A stretch of 13,729 nt of DNA, from contig JABMQB010000881.1 in NCBI GenBank assembly GCA_013203525.1, positions 1 through 13,729 on the forward strand, written 5' to 3'. Both the position numbers and the translations under genes were made by a program. The notes beneath the pieces were generated by a model. That model worked only from the letters and a program-made list of their open reading frames with translations. It was not told the origin of the DNA and searched no databases. The first letter of the stretch is position 1, and the number at the start of each line of letters is the position of its first letter. This document shows positions 6,874 to 13,729 of the stretch, piece by piece. Source of the stretch: Mariniphaga sp. GTDB lineage: Bacteria; Bacteroidota; Bacteroidia; Bacteroidales; Prolixibacteraceae.

Positions 6874-8109
6874 ATGAAACGTAATAAATCTATTATGTTT
6901 TTCACATTTGGTATGGCTTTTCTGCTTTTATCGTGTGTGAATAATAATCCAAAATCATCTGATGAAATATTAAATTCACCTCTTTTTCAATACCAGGATA
7001 TTGAACCACGGTGGAACAGCTTTGAAAATCCTACTTCTGCAAAAGGAGCCGGAGGGCAGGAAAACAAGGGTGCAAAAGGGCATCCCTATGATTTTCTGAA
7101 AGCAGGCGAATCAAAAGTATTACTCGATGTAAAGGGTCAGGGAATTATTACCCGGATGTGGTTTACTATCCAGGATCGGTCTCCGCAAATGTTACGTTCA
7201 CTAAAGATTGAGATGTTTTGGGATGAAAATGAAAAACCAGCAGTATCAGCTCCTTTTGGTGATTTTTTTGGGAATGGATTAGGGCAACTGATTGCACTTC
7301 AGAATGAACTGTTTGCCAATCCTGAAGGACGTTCATTTAATTGTTTTATTCCAATGCCATTCAAAACCGGGGCGAAAGTAGTAGTTACCAATGAAGGTAG
7401 CACCGATCTGGATATGCTTTTTTATGATATCAATTTTGTGGAAATTAATGAGTGGAACGATAATAACTTATATTTCCATTGTTTCTGGAACCGCGATACT
7501 GCAACTACTCCCGGAGTCGATTATACAATACTCCCAAAAATTAATGGCAAAGGCCGTTTTCTGGGAGTTAACTTTGGGGTAATAGCAAATCCAATTTACC
7601 GGAAGTCATGGTGGGGCGAAGGCGAAGTAAAAATGTACCTTGATGGCGATTCTGATTTTGCAACCCTGGTTGGAACCGGAACTGAAGATTATATAGGAAC
7701 CGCATGGGGCCAAGGAAAATACATCAATCGTTATACCGGCTGCCCGGTTGCCGATACTGAAAATGATCGTTGGACTTTTTACCGATACCATATCCCCGAT
7801 CCAATCTTCTTCAAAACCAATATCCAGGTAGAAATTCAAGCTATTGGAGGTAATATGAAAGATGTTGTTATTGATATGCTTGATAATGGAGCACGGTTAA
7901 TTCCGATTTCTGTTCAGGAAGGGCAAACTTTTATTGGTTTGATGGATTCAGTCCCGGCAGTAAATTTAAAAACTGCAAACCTGATTTCAGGCTGGACAAA
8001 TTTTTACCGCTCCGACGATTGGTCATCAACTGCTTATTTTTATCTGAATAAGCCTGTAAACAATCTTCCTGAATTAGCCGAAGTGAAATTGAGGAATTAT
8101 AAATTATAA
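6874..8109 (+). CDS. GH172 (DUF2961) family lipoprotein
   Basis: A 411-residue exported lipoprotein. The N-terminus is basic, then hydrophobic, ending in a lipobox LLLSC with C21 as the lipidated residue. The mature part matches DUF2961/GH172: WNSFENP..KGAGGQENKGAKGHP (47-70), a jelly-roll core with RSLKIEMFWDENEKPAVSAPFGDFFG (108-133), FIPMPF (158-163), SWWGEGEVKMYLDGD (245-259) and GTGTEDYIGTAWGQGKY (267-283). E271 in GTEDY is a good candidate catalytic carboxylate. Characterised GH172 members act on alpha-D-fructofuranosides or D-arabinofuranosides, but the family is broad, so the exact sugar cannot be read from sequence. No acidic surface-export signal is obvious after the cysteine (CVNNNPKSSDE). 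It lies 36 bases after the DoxX fusion and 21 bases before the GH116 gene, so cotranscription is very likely. Confidence 0.87.
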   Translation: MKRNKSIMFFTFGMAFLLLSCVNNNPKSSDEILNSPLFQYQDIEPRWNSFENPTSAKGAGGQENKGAKGHPYDFLKAGESKVLLDVKGQGIITRMWFTIQDRSPQMLRSLKIEMFWDENEKPAVSAPFGDFFGNGLGQLIALQNELFANPEGRSFNCFIPMPFKTGAKVVVTNEGSTDLDMLFYDINFVEINEWNDNNLYFHCFWNRDTATTPGVDYTILPKINGKGRFLGVNFGVIANPIYRKSWWGEGEVKMYLDGDSDFATLVGTGTEDYIGTAWGQGKYINRYTGCPVADTENDRWTFYRYHIPDPIFFKTNIQVEIQAIGGNMKDVVIDMLDNGARLIPISVQEGQTFIGLMDSVPAVNLKTANLISGWTNFYRSDDWSSTAYFYLNKPVNNLPELAEVKLRNYKL

Positions 8110-8130
8110 CAATCTTTTAAACAAATAATC

Positions 8131-10704
8131 ATGAATCCAAAAGTCCTCCTAATTCTTAGCATCTTGATTTTTCTTTTTTCTTGTCAGAATAATAAAAGTG
8201 AACAATCGGGTGAAAGAATATTTAATTCTGCTTATGAAGGTGAAAATCTGAACCGACTTGCATTTCCAATCGGAGGTATTGGTGCCGGTATGATATGCCT
8301 TGAAGGAACAGGTGCAATTTCACATGTATCGGTTCGTAATCAACCCGATATATTTAATGAGCCTTTTCTAATGGCTGCAATATCAGTAAAAGGAATTGAA
8401 AACGGAGCAAAAGTACTGGAGGGTCCTGTACCAGCATGGAAAACATTTGGAAATCCGGAAACTGGAAATGGTGCAGGAAATAACACGTTTGGGTTCCCAC
8501 GATTTGAAAAAACAACTTTTGATACCCGTTTCCCATTTGGGAAAATAAATCTAAAAGACAGTGATATACCAATGGATGTTTCAATAAATGGATGGAGCCC
8601 ATTTATTCCGACCGATGAAGATAATTCAAGTCTACCGGTTGGTTCACTTGAATATACCTTTAAAAATACAAGCGGCAAAGTTCAGGATGCCTGTTTTTCT
8701 TATCACGCTGAAAACCTTATGAAAATTGAAATTCCTAGCGAATGGGGAGGAAATTATGAAACGGGTCATTCTAATTCAGGAATGAAAAACGGGTTTATAC
8801 TTCAACAGGAATGTTTCCCGAATAAGCCACACTATAAAGGTGACTTTGCAGTATTTTGCGATGATGCTGAAACGGTTGTTGATTTATGTTGGTTCAGAGG
8901 TGGCTGGCATGATTCCGGGACAAAATTATGGAAAGACATTTCTAAATTTACTTATGCAGCAGATACAACTACCCATAATTCTCCGGGGGCATCAATATTT
9001 GTCCCCTTTAAATTAGAACCTGGCCAGGAAAAAACAATTCGGGTCATGTTTACATGGTATTCGCCACATTCAATTTTAAGGCAGGGACTTGGCCCTGTTT
9101 CACAGGAACAATTAGAAGCTGACCTTGCCCAATGTGAACCGGGTAGTGATTGTTGTGACGATTTGAGTGATATTTATTACGAACCCTGGTACTCTGGAAG
9201 GTTTAAAAATATAGATGAAATCTTAAAGTATTGGGAAATAAATTATAATGACCTTAAAGCTAAAACAAGCCTGTTTTCAAATTCATTTTATAATAGTAGT
9301 TTACCTTCGGAAGTTATAGAAGCGGTTGCAGCCAATCTCACAATATTAAAATCACCAACAGTTCTACGTCAAAAAGATGGTAAATTATGGGCATGGGAAG
9401 GATGTAAAGATAATCGCGGCTGTTGTCATGGATCATGTACTCACGTATGGAATTATGCACAGGCAATCTGCCATCTTTTCCCCGGACTTGAAAGATCATT
9501 AAGAGAAACCGAATTTTTTGTGAGCCAGAACGAACCGGGGCATCAAAATTTCAGGACCAGTTTACCCATAATGCCTGTAGAAACTCATAATTTCCATGCT
9601 GCTGCCGATGGACAACTGGGTGGTATTATGAAAATTTATAGAGATTGGCGAATATCAGGCGATACCAAATGGATGCAATCATTGTATCCAAGTGTAAAGC
9701 AAAGCCTGGATTACTGTATAGCAACATGGGATCCAAAAGGAAAAGGAGTTTTGGAAGAACCTCATCATAATACTTATGATATTGAATTCTGGGGTCCCGA
9801 TGGGATGTGTACCAGCTTTTATTTAGGTGCATTATCTTCGATAATAGAAATGGGAGAAGCCGTTGGCGATGATGTAACGTCCTATAAAAATCTTTTTTCA
9901 AAAGGAAAAACTTATATGGAATCAGAGCTTTATGATGGCGAATATTTTATTCAGAAAATTCAATGGGAAGGGCTAGAAGCTCAGGATCCAACCAATTTAC
10001 CTGAAGGCGGGATAAACATGAATTATTCTGATGAAGCAAAAGAACTATTAAAAAAAGAAGGTCCAAAATACCAGTATGGAACCGGATGCCTTTCTGATGG
10101 AGTTCTGGGGGCATGGATGGCAGAAATGAGTGGCATGAAGGAGTTCCTGGATCCAATAAAAGTTAAAAGCCATTTAAATTCAATTCATAAATACAATTTA
10201 AGAACCGATTTATCAGATCATGTGAATCCCCAACGTCCATCATTTGGATTAGGTAAAGATGGCGGATTATTGCTTTGTACCTGGCCCAAAGGAGGTGCAC
10301 TTACATTACCTTTTGTGTATAGTGACGAAGTGTGGACTGGTATTGAATATCAGGTGGCTTCGCATTTAATGTCGGTTGGCGAAGTTGAAAAAGGATTAGA
10401 GATTGTAAGGGAAGTAAGGAAGCGATACGATGGCAAAATTCGAAATCCGTTTAATGAATATGAATGCGGGCATTGGTATGCACGTGCCCTGGCAAGTTAT
10501 GGATTGATACAAGGATTAACTGGAGTGAGGTACGACGCTGTTGAACAGATTTTATATGTCGATTCACAGGTTGGTGATTTCACCAGTTTCTTATCTACTG
10601 AACATGGATTTGGAGAGGTTGAATACAAAAAGGGGGAAGCTGAATTGGAAGTGGTTTATGGTGAAATTCCTGTGAAAAAGATTAAAATATCAAAGGAAAT
10701 CTAA
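8131..10704 (+). CDS. GH116 (DUF608, GBA2-like) glycoside hydrolase lipoprotein
   Basis: An 857-residue lipoprotein with lipobox LFSC (C18). Residues 40-320 form the N-terminal beta-sandwich (LNRLAFPIGGIGAGMICLEGTGAISHVSVRNQPD). Residues 390-800 form the (alpha/alpha)6 catalytic barrel, with WAWEGC (420-425), HNTYDIEFWGPDGMCTS (546-561), WTGIEYQVASHLM and NEYECGHWYARALASYGL near the end. By position, E423 fits the retaining nucleophile and D550 the acid/base of GH116; this alignment is mine, by eye against human GBA2. Known GH116 enzymes are beta-glucosidases, beta-xylosidases, glucosylceramidases or beta-N-acetylglucosaminidases. Two cysteine-dense patches stand out: C335/C341/C342 and C425/C431/C432/C436. 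It lies 21 bases after the GH172 gene; both lipoproteins probably work on the same glycoside at the envelope. Confidence 0.88.
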   Translation: MNPKVLLILSILIFLFSCQNNKSEQSGERIFNSAYEGENLNRLAFPIGGIGAGMICLEGTGAISHVSVRNQPDIFNEPFLMAAISVKGIENGAKVLEGPVPAWKTFGNPETGNGAGNNTFGFPRFEKTTFDTRFPFGKINLKDSDIPMDVSINGWSPFIPTDEDNSSLPVGSLEYTFKNTSGKVQDACFSYHAENLMKIEIPSEWGGNYETGHSNSGMKNGFILQQECFPNKPHYKGDFAVFCDDAETVVDLCWFRGGWHDSGTKLWKDISKFTYAADTTTHNSPGASIFVPFKLEPGQEKTIRVMFTWYSPHSILRQGLGPVSQEQLEADLAQCEPGSDCCDDLSDIYYEPWYSGRFKNIDEILKYWEINYNDLKAKTSLFSNSFYNSSLPSEVIEAVAANLTILKSPTVLRQKDGKLWAWEGCKDNRGCCHGSCTHVWNYAQAICHLFPGLERSLRETEFFVSQNEPGHQNFRTSLPIMPVETHNFHAAADGQLGGIMKIYRDWRISGDTKWMQSLYPSVKQSLDYCIATWDPKGKGVLEEPHHNTYDIEFWGPDGMCTSFYLGALSSIIEMGEAVGDDVTSYKNLFSKGKTYMESELYDGEYFIQKIQWEGLEAQDPTNLPEGGINMNYSDEAKELLKKEGPKYQYGTGCLSDGVLGAWMAEMSGMKEFLDPIKVKSHLNSIHKYNLRTDLSDHVNPQRPSFGLGKDGGLLLCTWPKGGALTLPFVYSDEVWTGIEYQVASHLMSVGEVEKGLEIVREVRKRYDGKIRNPFNEYECGHWYARALASYGLIQGLTGVRYDAVEQILYVDSQVGDFTSFLSTEHGFGEVEYKKGEAELEVVYGEIPVKKIKISKEI

Positions 10705-10761
10705 ATTCGTTTTTTAGAATCTGTTTTTCCTAAATAGTTAAATATTTCTTTTCCTTCCTCA

Positions 10762-10780
10762 TTCATATTCTGAAAATGAA
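10762..10780. promoter_or_regulatory. 19-bp imperfect palindrome upstream of the nitrilase gene
   Basis: TTCATATTC-T-GAAAATGAA has matching arms at eight of nine positions and sits 58 bases before the start codon at 10839, in the 134-base gap after the GH116 gene. It could be an operator or part of a weak hairpin. No regulator gene is nearby and no clean promoter is visible, so the reading is tentative. Confidence 0.25.
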
Positions 10781-10838
10781 ATTATTTTGTAAGTTTAAAG
10801 TTATTAGTTGCTTATAAACGAAATAATTATATTCGCCT

Positions 10839-11744
10839 ATGAAATATATTCCTTTAATTCTGATAATTCTAATATCTATTTCAGTGAAGAAAAATTATGC
10901 TCAGGAAAAAAGCACCCTAAAACTTGCCATGGCTCAAATGTTGGTTGAAGGAGGAAATAAAGAGGCTAATTTAAACCGCGCAGTGGAAAGAATTGTTGAG
11001 GCGGCAAAAAATGGGGTTGACCTTGTTTTATTGCCCGAAGCCATGGATCTGGGCTGGACTCATTCTTCAGCAAAAATCCAGGCAAAACCAATCCCAAGTG
11101 GATCAACTTTTCAAATTCTGGCAAAAGCAGCAAAAGATAATCAGGTTTATGTATGTGCAGGAATTGTTGAAAAAGATGGGGATAGAACTTTTAATTCGGC
11201 TGTTTTGATAAATCGAAAAGGAGAGTTGGTTTTAAAACACCGGAAAATTAATGAACTTGATATTGCACACGATGTTTACGATCAAGGTGACCGAATAAAT
11301 GTTTGTGAAACCGAATTTGGCACCATTGGATTATTAATTTGTGCCGATGCCACAGCAAAGGATTATATGCTCACCCGTTCACTTGGGTATTTAGGTGCCG
11401 ACCTTATTTTATTACCCAGCAGTTGGGCTGTTGAAGCCGATCACGACAATAATAAAAATCCCTATGGTGGTCTTTGGCGAAATGCATTTATGCCAGTTTG
11501 TAAAGAGTTTAACCTTAATATTGCCGCAGTAAGCAATGTTGGTGATATTATTGACGGACCATGGAAAGGTTGGTACTGCATTGGGAATTCAATTTTTATG
11601 AGTAATAATGCCGAAAATACATCAGTTTTGCCTTATGGTAAAAATGCCGATACAATACACTATCAGGATGTAGTTCTTATGGAAAGGCCCGCAAGAGGAA
11701 CTTCATGGTATGGTTACTGGAGCACATTAAATGATAATAATTAA
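10839..11744 (+). CDS. exported carbon-nitrogen hydrolase (nitrilase superfamily amidase)
   Basis: This 301-residue enzyme shows the full Glu-Lys-Cys triad of the nitrilase superfamily: E67 in LLPEAMD, K136 in LKHRKINE and C168 in LLICADA. The fold also shows an alpha-beta-beta-alpha pattern with DLILLPSSWAV (188-198). Members hydrolyse the C-N bond of linear amides, ureas or nitriles through a cysteine thioester. Most members are cytoplasmic. Here residues 1-21 form a clear Sec signal peptide (MKYIPLILIILISISVKKNY) ending in AQ, so the enzyme should be periplasmic or secreted. It follows the GH116 gene by 134 bases on the same strand, longer than the other gaps, so it may have its own promoter. 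The substrate is unknown; an amide-bearing sugar or an N-carbamoyl compound is a guess from context. Convergent with the PPOx gene, 22 bases away. Confidence 0.85.
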   Translation: MKYIPLILIILISISVKKNYAQEKSTLKLAMAQMLVEGGNKEANLNRAVERIVEAAKNGVDLVLLPEAMDLGWTHSSAKIQAKPIPSGSTFQILAKAAKDNQVYVCAGIVEKDGDRTFNSAVLINRKGELVLKHRKINELDIAHDVYDQGDRINVCETEFGTIGLLICADATAKDYMLTRSLGYLGADLILLPSSWAVEADHDNNKNPYGGLWRNAFMPVCKEFNLNIAAVSNVGDIIDGPWKGWYCIGNSIFMSNNAENTSVLPYGKNADTIHYQDVVLMERPARGTSWYGYWSTLNDNN

Positions 11745-11766
11745 ATCAAACCGCCACTTATGAATT

Positions 11767-12240
11767 TCATGGAGTAACCGCTTTGGCTCCAAATTCTTTA
11801 CCGGTAATTCTTTTAATTTTGACTTTTATAACACCTACATTCCTGATCGCCGGGGCATTAAACTTGAATTCACGATCGCTGTATTGAGTCATAATTAATT
11901 CCATACAACGTACTTTTTCGTTAAAATCTTCAATAATTTCAACCTCTCCTTCTATAATTACCGATTTAGATTTAACCCGATAACTACATCCAACCTGTTC
12001 ATCCTGATAAGCTAATTCTTCTCCCAATGTCCAATTAATACAAACCCTTGGATTTGATTTTATAGTTTCCCACATCCTACCTGTTTGAGCAGAATGAAGA
12101 ATTACAAATTCGCCATCCAAAACAAAATTCATCGGTAATACATAGGGTAAATTATTTTCACTCATTGCCAGATAGCACGTTTTACACGATCTGATTATTT
12201 TATTAATTTCTTCACGGCTATCAATTAATAATGTACGCAT
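11767..12240 (-). CDS. pyridoxamine 5'-phosphate oxidase-family (NimA-like) FMN-binding protein
   Basis: A 157-residue split-barrel flavin protein, the usual length for the NimA/PPOx-like group common in Bacteroidota. Diagnostic stretches are CYLAMSENNLPYVLPMNFVLD (22-42), VILHSAQTGRMWETIKSNPRVCINW (46-70) and VIIEGEVEIIED (94-105). These proteins bind FMN or related flavins as dimers; some (Nim) reduce nitroimidazoles, but most have no defined substrate. I chose the ATG at 12240-12238, which leaves two bases after the TAA of the methyltransferase gene; a longer in-frame form would start at TTG 12264 and overlap that gene. The stop is TGA, the only TGA terminator of a complete ordinary gene in this window. 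It is the last gene of the minus-strand run starting with dnaG. Confidence 0.83.
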   Translation of the reverse strand: MRTLLIDSREEINKIIRSCKTCYLAMSENNLPYVLPMNFVLDGEFVILHSAQTGRMWETIKSNPRVCINWTLGEELAYQDEQVGCSYRVKSKSVIIEGEVEIIEDFNEKVRCMELIMTQYSDREFKFNAPAIRNVGVIKVKIKRITGKEFGAKAVTP

Positions 12241-12242
12241 AA

Positions 12243-13043
12243 TTACACTTTTTTTACAATCCAAATATCTTGTGGAATCCCTCTGCCTGCAATAGCTTCA
12301 GGTTCTATATGTTCCAAAACTTCTGCTTTCTCGAAAAGCAAATGCATAAAGTCTACAGGATGAAAAGCAGAGTATGTACGGTGCCCTTCTTTTACTTTTC
12401 CCCGAACAACCAAATCGCCATTGTCAAAAACCTGCCTTTCTTTTTCAGTTAATTTTACCCTGTAATTTTTTCCCTGAGCCGTAATAAAAAGTATTCCGCC
12501 AGGTTTTAATACCCGATGTAATTCAGCATACCATTCCAAATGTTTTTCTTCCGAAAGATGAGTAAAAACGGAATATCCGTAAATAACATCTAAAAAATCA
12601 TCTTTATATGGCAACTGAGCTTCCAGCGAATTCAAATTAAAATTTATCCCAGGCAGATTTTCTTTACACCAGCCAATTGACCTTAGATTATAATCACTTC
12701 CATAAAATTGACAATTTTCAGTTATTTGAGGCAAATGCCTGATTAACCTTCCCGGTCCGCAACCCCAATCAAGAATCTTTAAATTTCGTAATGTTGAATG
12801 CCTTTTCAGATTATCAACCAACCATTGTGCAGATTCTACTCCATCAGTATAATACTTCTTATAATTAAGTTGATATGATTCATAAAGAAGATAATCGGGA
12901 GGTAATTTAACTTCAGGGGACTGATGTCTGAATAAATTATTTTCCTTTTGAAACCTCAGCTTTTCATATCTGAAATGAAGCCAGTCGATAAAATACAGGA
13001 TTCTTAGTGACCTTAAAATATTTGAAATTTTTCCCCGGTTCAT
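12243..13043 (-). CDS. class I SAM-dependent methyltransferase
   Basis: A 266-residue Rossmann-fold methyltransferase. Motif I is ILDWGCGPGRLIRHLP (90-105). The acidic residue that binds the SAM ribose is in FYGSDYN (113-119). DVIYGYSVFTHLSEEKHLEWYAELHRVLKPGGILFITAQG (152-191) holds the later conserved motifs, including the LKPGG turn. The extra N-terminal region (1-85) is basic and aromatic and may help bind the substrate; no membrane segment is clear. The acceptor cannot be named. It starts at ATG 13043, eight bases after the dnaG-like stop codon, and ends two bases before the PPOx gene, so the three are probably translated from one mRNA. Confidence 0.88.
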   Translation of the reverse strand: MNRGKISNILRSLRILYFIDWLHFRYEKLRFQKENNLFRHQSPEVKLPPDYLLYESYQLNYKKYYTDGVESAQWLVDNLKRHSTLRNLKILDWGCGPGRLIRHLPQITENCQFYGSDYNLRSIGWCKENLPGINFNLNSLEAQLPYKDDFLDVIYGYSVFTHLSEEKHLEWYAELHRVLKPGGILFITAQGKNYRVKLTEKERQVFDNGDLVVRGKVKEGHRTYSAFHPVDFMHLLFEKAEVLEHIEPEAIAGRGIPQDIWIVKKV

Positions 13044-13051
13044 TCCTGTTT

Positions 13052-13729
13052 TTAGTTGATTGTCCTGTTTCCCAATTTATCAGATAGTTCCTTTTCAACT
13101 TTCTTCAAATTCATTATGGTTGACATAAATTCCAGCGTTTTATCATATTCTTTGGCTTTTTCAGAAATATCAATTTTATTATATAATTCTGAAATCATAT
13201 CCCTCACTTTTCTGAGTTTAAACTCATTAACTACTTTCGGAATCAGCATATCCAATATTTCTTCTTCTTTTTCGGCATAAGCTCCTGCCCTTTTCCAACG
13301 TTTGCTTTCAATATGTTTTTCAGACAACAGGTCGCTTGTAAGCTGGTTTATTTTCCCATCAGGGTGATTGATGAAATATTTATATAGGTCAAATTCAGGG
13401 TCATCCATTTTTTCTTTTACTTCATTCAAATACACCGCAAATAAAGAATTTTCAATAGCCAAATCATCATTCTCAACTTCATTTATAATATATTCCCCAC
13501 CGGTAATTACCCTCGTTTCATTTGATATATCTTCAATTTCAAATAAAGGAAACCTACAATATTTTAACAAAAACCGCAATAATTCCCTTTCTTCAATCGA
13601 AAGCTCTTCATTTCTTTTTTCTTTAACTGCTATTTGTTGTTTGACGCCTGTTGGTTTTTCCCTAACAATCTTTTTCCTTAAATCATCGGAATTTTTTCTT
13701 TTTATTTTTCTGACTTCAGTATAAAGCAC
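13052..13729 (-). CDS. dnaG: DNA primase C-terminal region (partial, 5' end outside window)
   Basis: An open frame runs from the right edge to TAA 13054-13052, 225 residues with no natural start in view (the edge codon is GTG, read as valine). After a lysine-rich linker comes IEERELLRFLLKYCR (45-59), then a helical region ending in LKKVEKELSDKLGNR. This fits the C-terminal helicase-interaction domain of Bacteroidota DnaG, which often begins with a similar ERE-LLR segment and ends in a short helix. The catalytic TOPRIM and zinc-binding parts would lie right of the window, so the call rests on a poorly conserved domain and is moderate. Methyltransferase and PPOx genes follow closely. Confidence 0.68.
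   Translation of the reverse strand: MLYTEVRKIKRKNSDDLRKKIVREKPTGVKQQIAVKEKRNEELSIEERELLRFLLKYCRFPLFEIEDISNETRVITGGEYIINEVENDDLAIENSLFAVYLNEVKEKMDDPEFDLYKYFINHPDGKINQLTSDLLSEKHIESKRWKRAGAYAEKEEEILDMLIPKVVNEFKLRKVRDMISELYNKIDISEKAKEYDKTLEFMSTIMNLKKVEKELSDKLGNRTIN

Noticed and set aside
11761..11769. Readthrough of the PPOx TGA to the next TAA
   Set aside because: It would add only a few residues and the protein already has its normal family length.
12241..12264. TTG start of the PPOx gene at 12264
   Set aside because: The ATG at 12240 gives the standard family N-terminus (MRTLLID) and follows the upstream stop by two bases, whereas the TTG form would overlap the methyltransferase gene.
1..13729. 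CRISPR arrays, tRNA or rRNA genes, phage or defence genes
   Set aside because: None was recognised; the only regular repeat block is the three-unit set at 6-77, which lacks spacers of CRISPR type.

Overview
The window is AT-rich and reads as a chromosomal piece of a member of the Bacteroidota, probably a marine or sediment Bacteroidia/Marinilabiliales-type organism. The signs are start codons with no clear Shine-Dalgarno sequence, nearly exclusive TAA stops, two lipoproteins with short Bacteroidota-style signal peptides, a Bacteroidota-type class II ribonucleotide reductase, a Kdo transferase and a Bacteroidota-like DnaG C-terminus. The taxonomy is inferred from these features and was not tested.

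Layout. (1) Positions 6-77 hold three direct repeats on a 24-bp period that look like the subterminal repeats of an IS21-family insertion sequence lying off the left edge. (2) Positions 238-2840, minus strand: nrdJ, the B12-dependent ribonucleotide reductase. An in-frame TGA at 666-668 interrupts it, and the reading frame is open on both sides, so the C-terminal zinc-ribbon/redox tail (288-665) is cut off. A strong terminator follows it (238-265). (3) Positions 3161-5112, minus strand: a lycopene-cyclase-type membrane protein followed by waaA (Kdo transferase), 26 bases apart. (4) Positions 5308-11744, plus strand: a cluster of four cell-envelope proteins. These are a DoxX membrane domain fused through a Tat-like segment to a TIM-barrel domain, a GH172 (DUF2961) lipoprotein, a GH116 (DUF608) lipoprotein, and a nitrilase-superfamily amidase with its own signal peptide. 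(5) Positions 11767-13729, minus strand: the 3' end of a dnaG-like gene, a SAM methyltransferase and an FMN-binding PPOx/NimA-like protein in a tight run.

How the parts fit. The plus-strand cluster is the accessory part of the window. The first three genes are 36 and 21 bases apart and very likely cotranscribed; the nitrilase follows after 134 bases. All four products are predicted to act outside the cytoplasm, which suggests an envelope pathway for an unusual glycoside: a membrane-anchored TIM-barrel enzyme that may be redox-active, two glycoside hydrolases and an amidase. No SusC/SusD pair, regulator or transporter is visible here, so the substrate is unknown. The other striking signal is the in-frame TGA in nrdJ, which would remove the tail that re-reduces the active site if it terminates translation fully.
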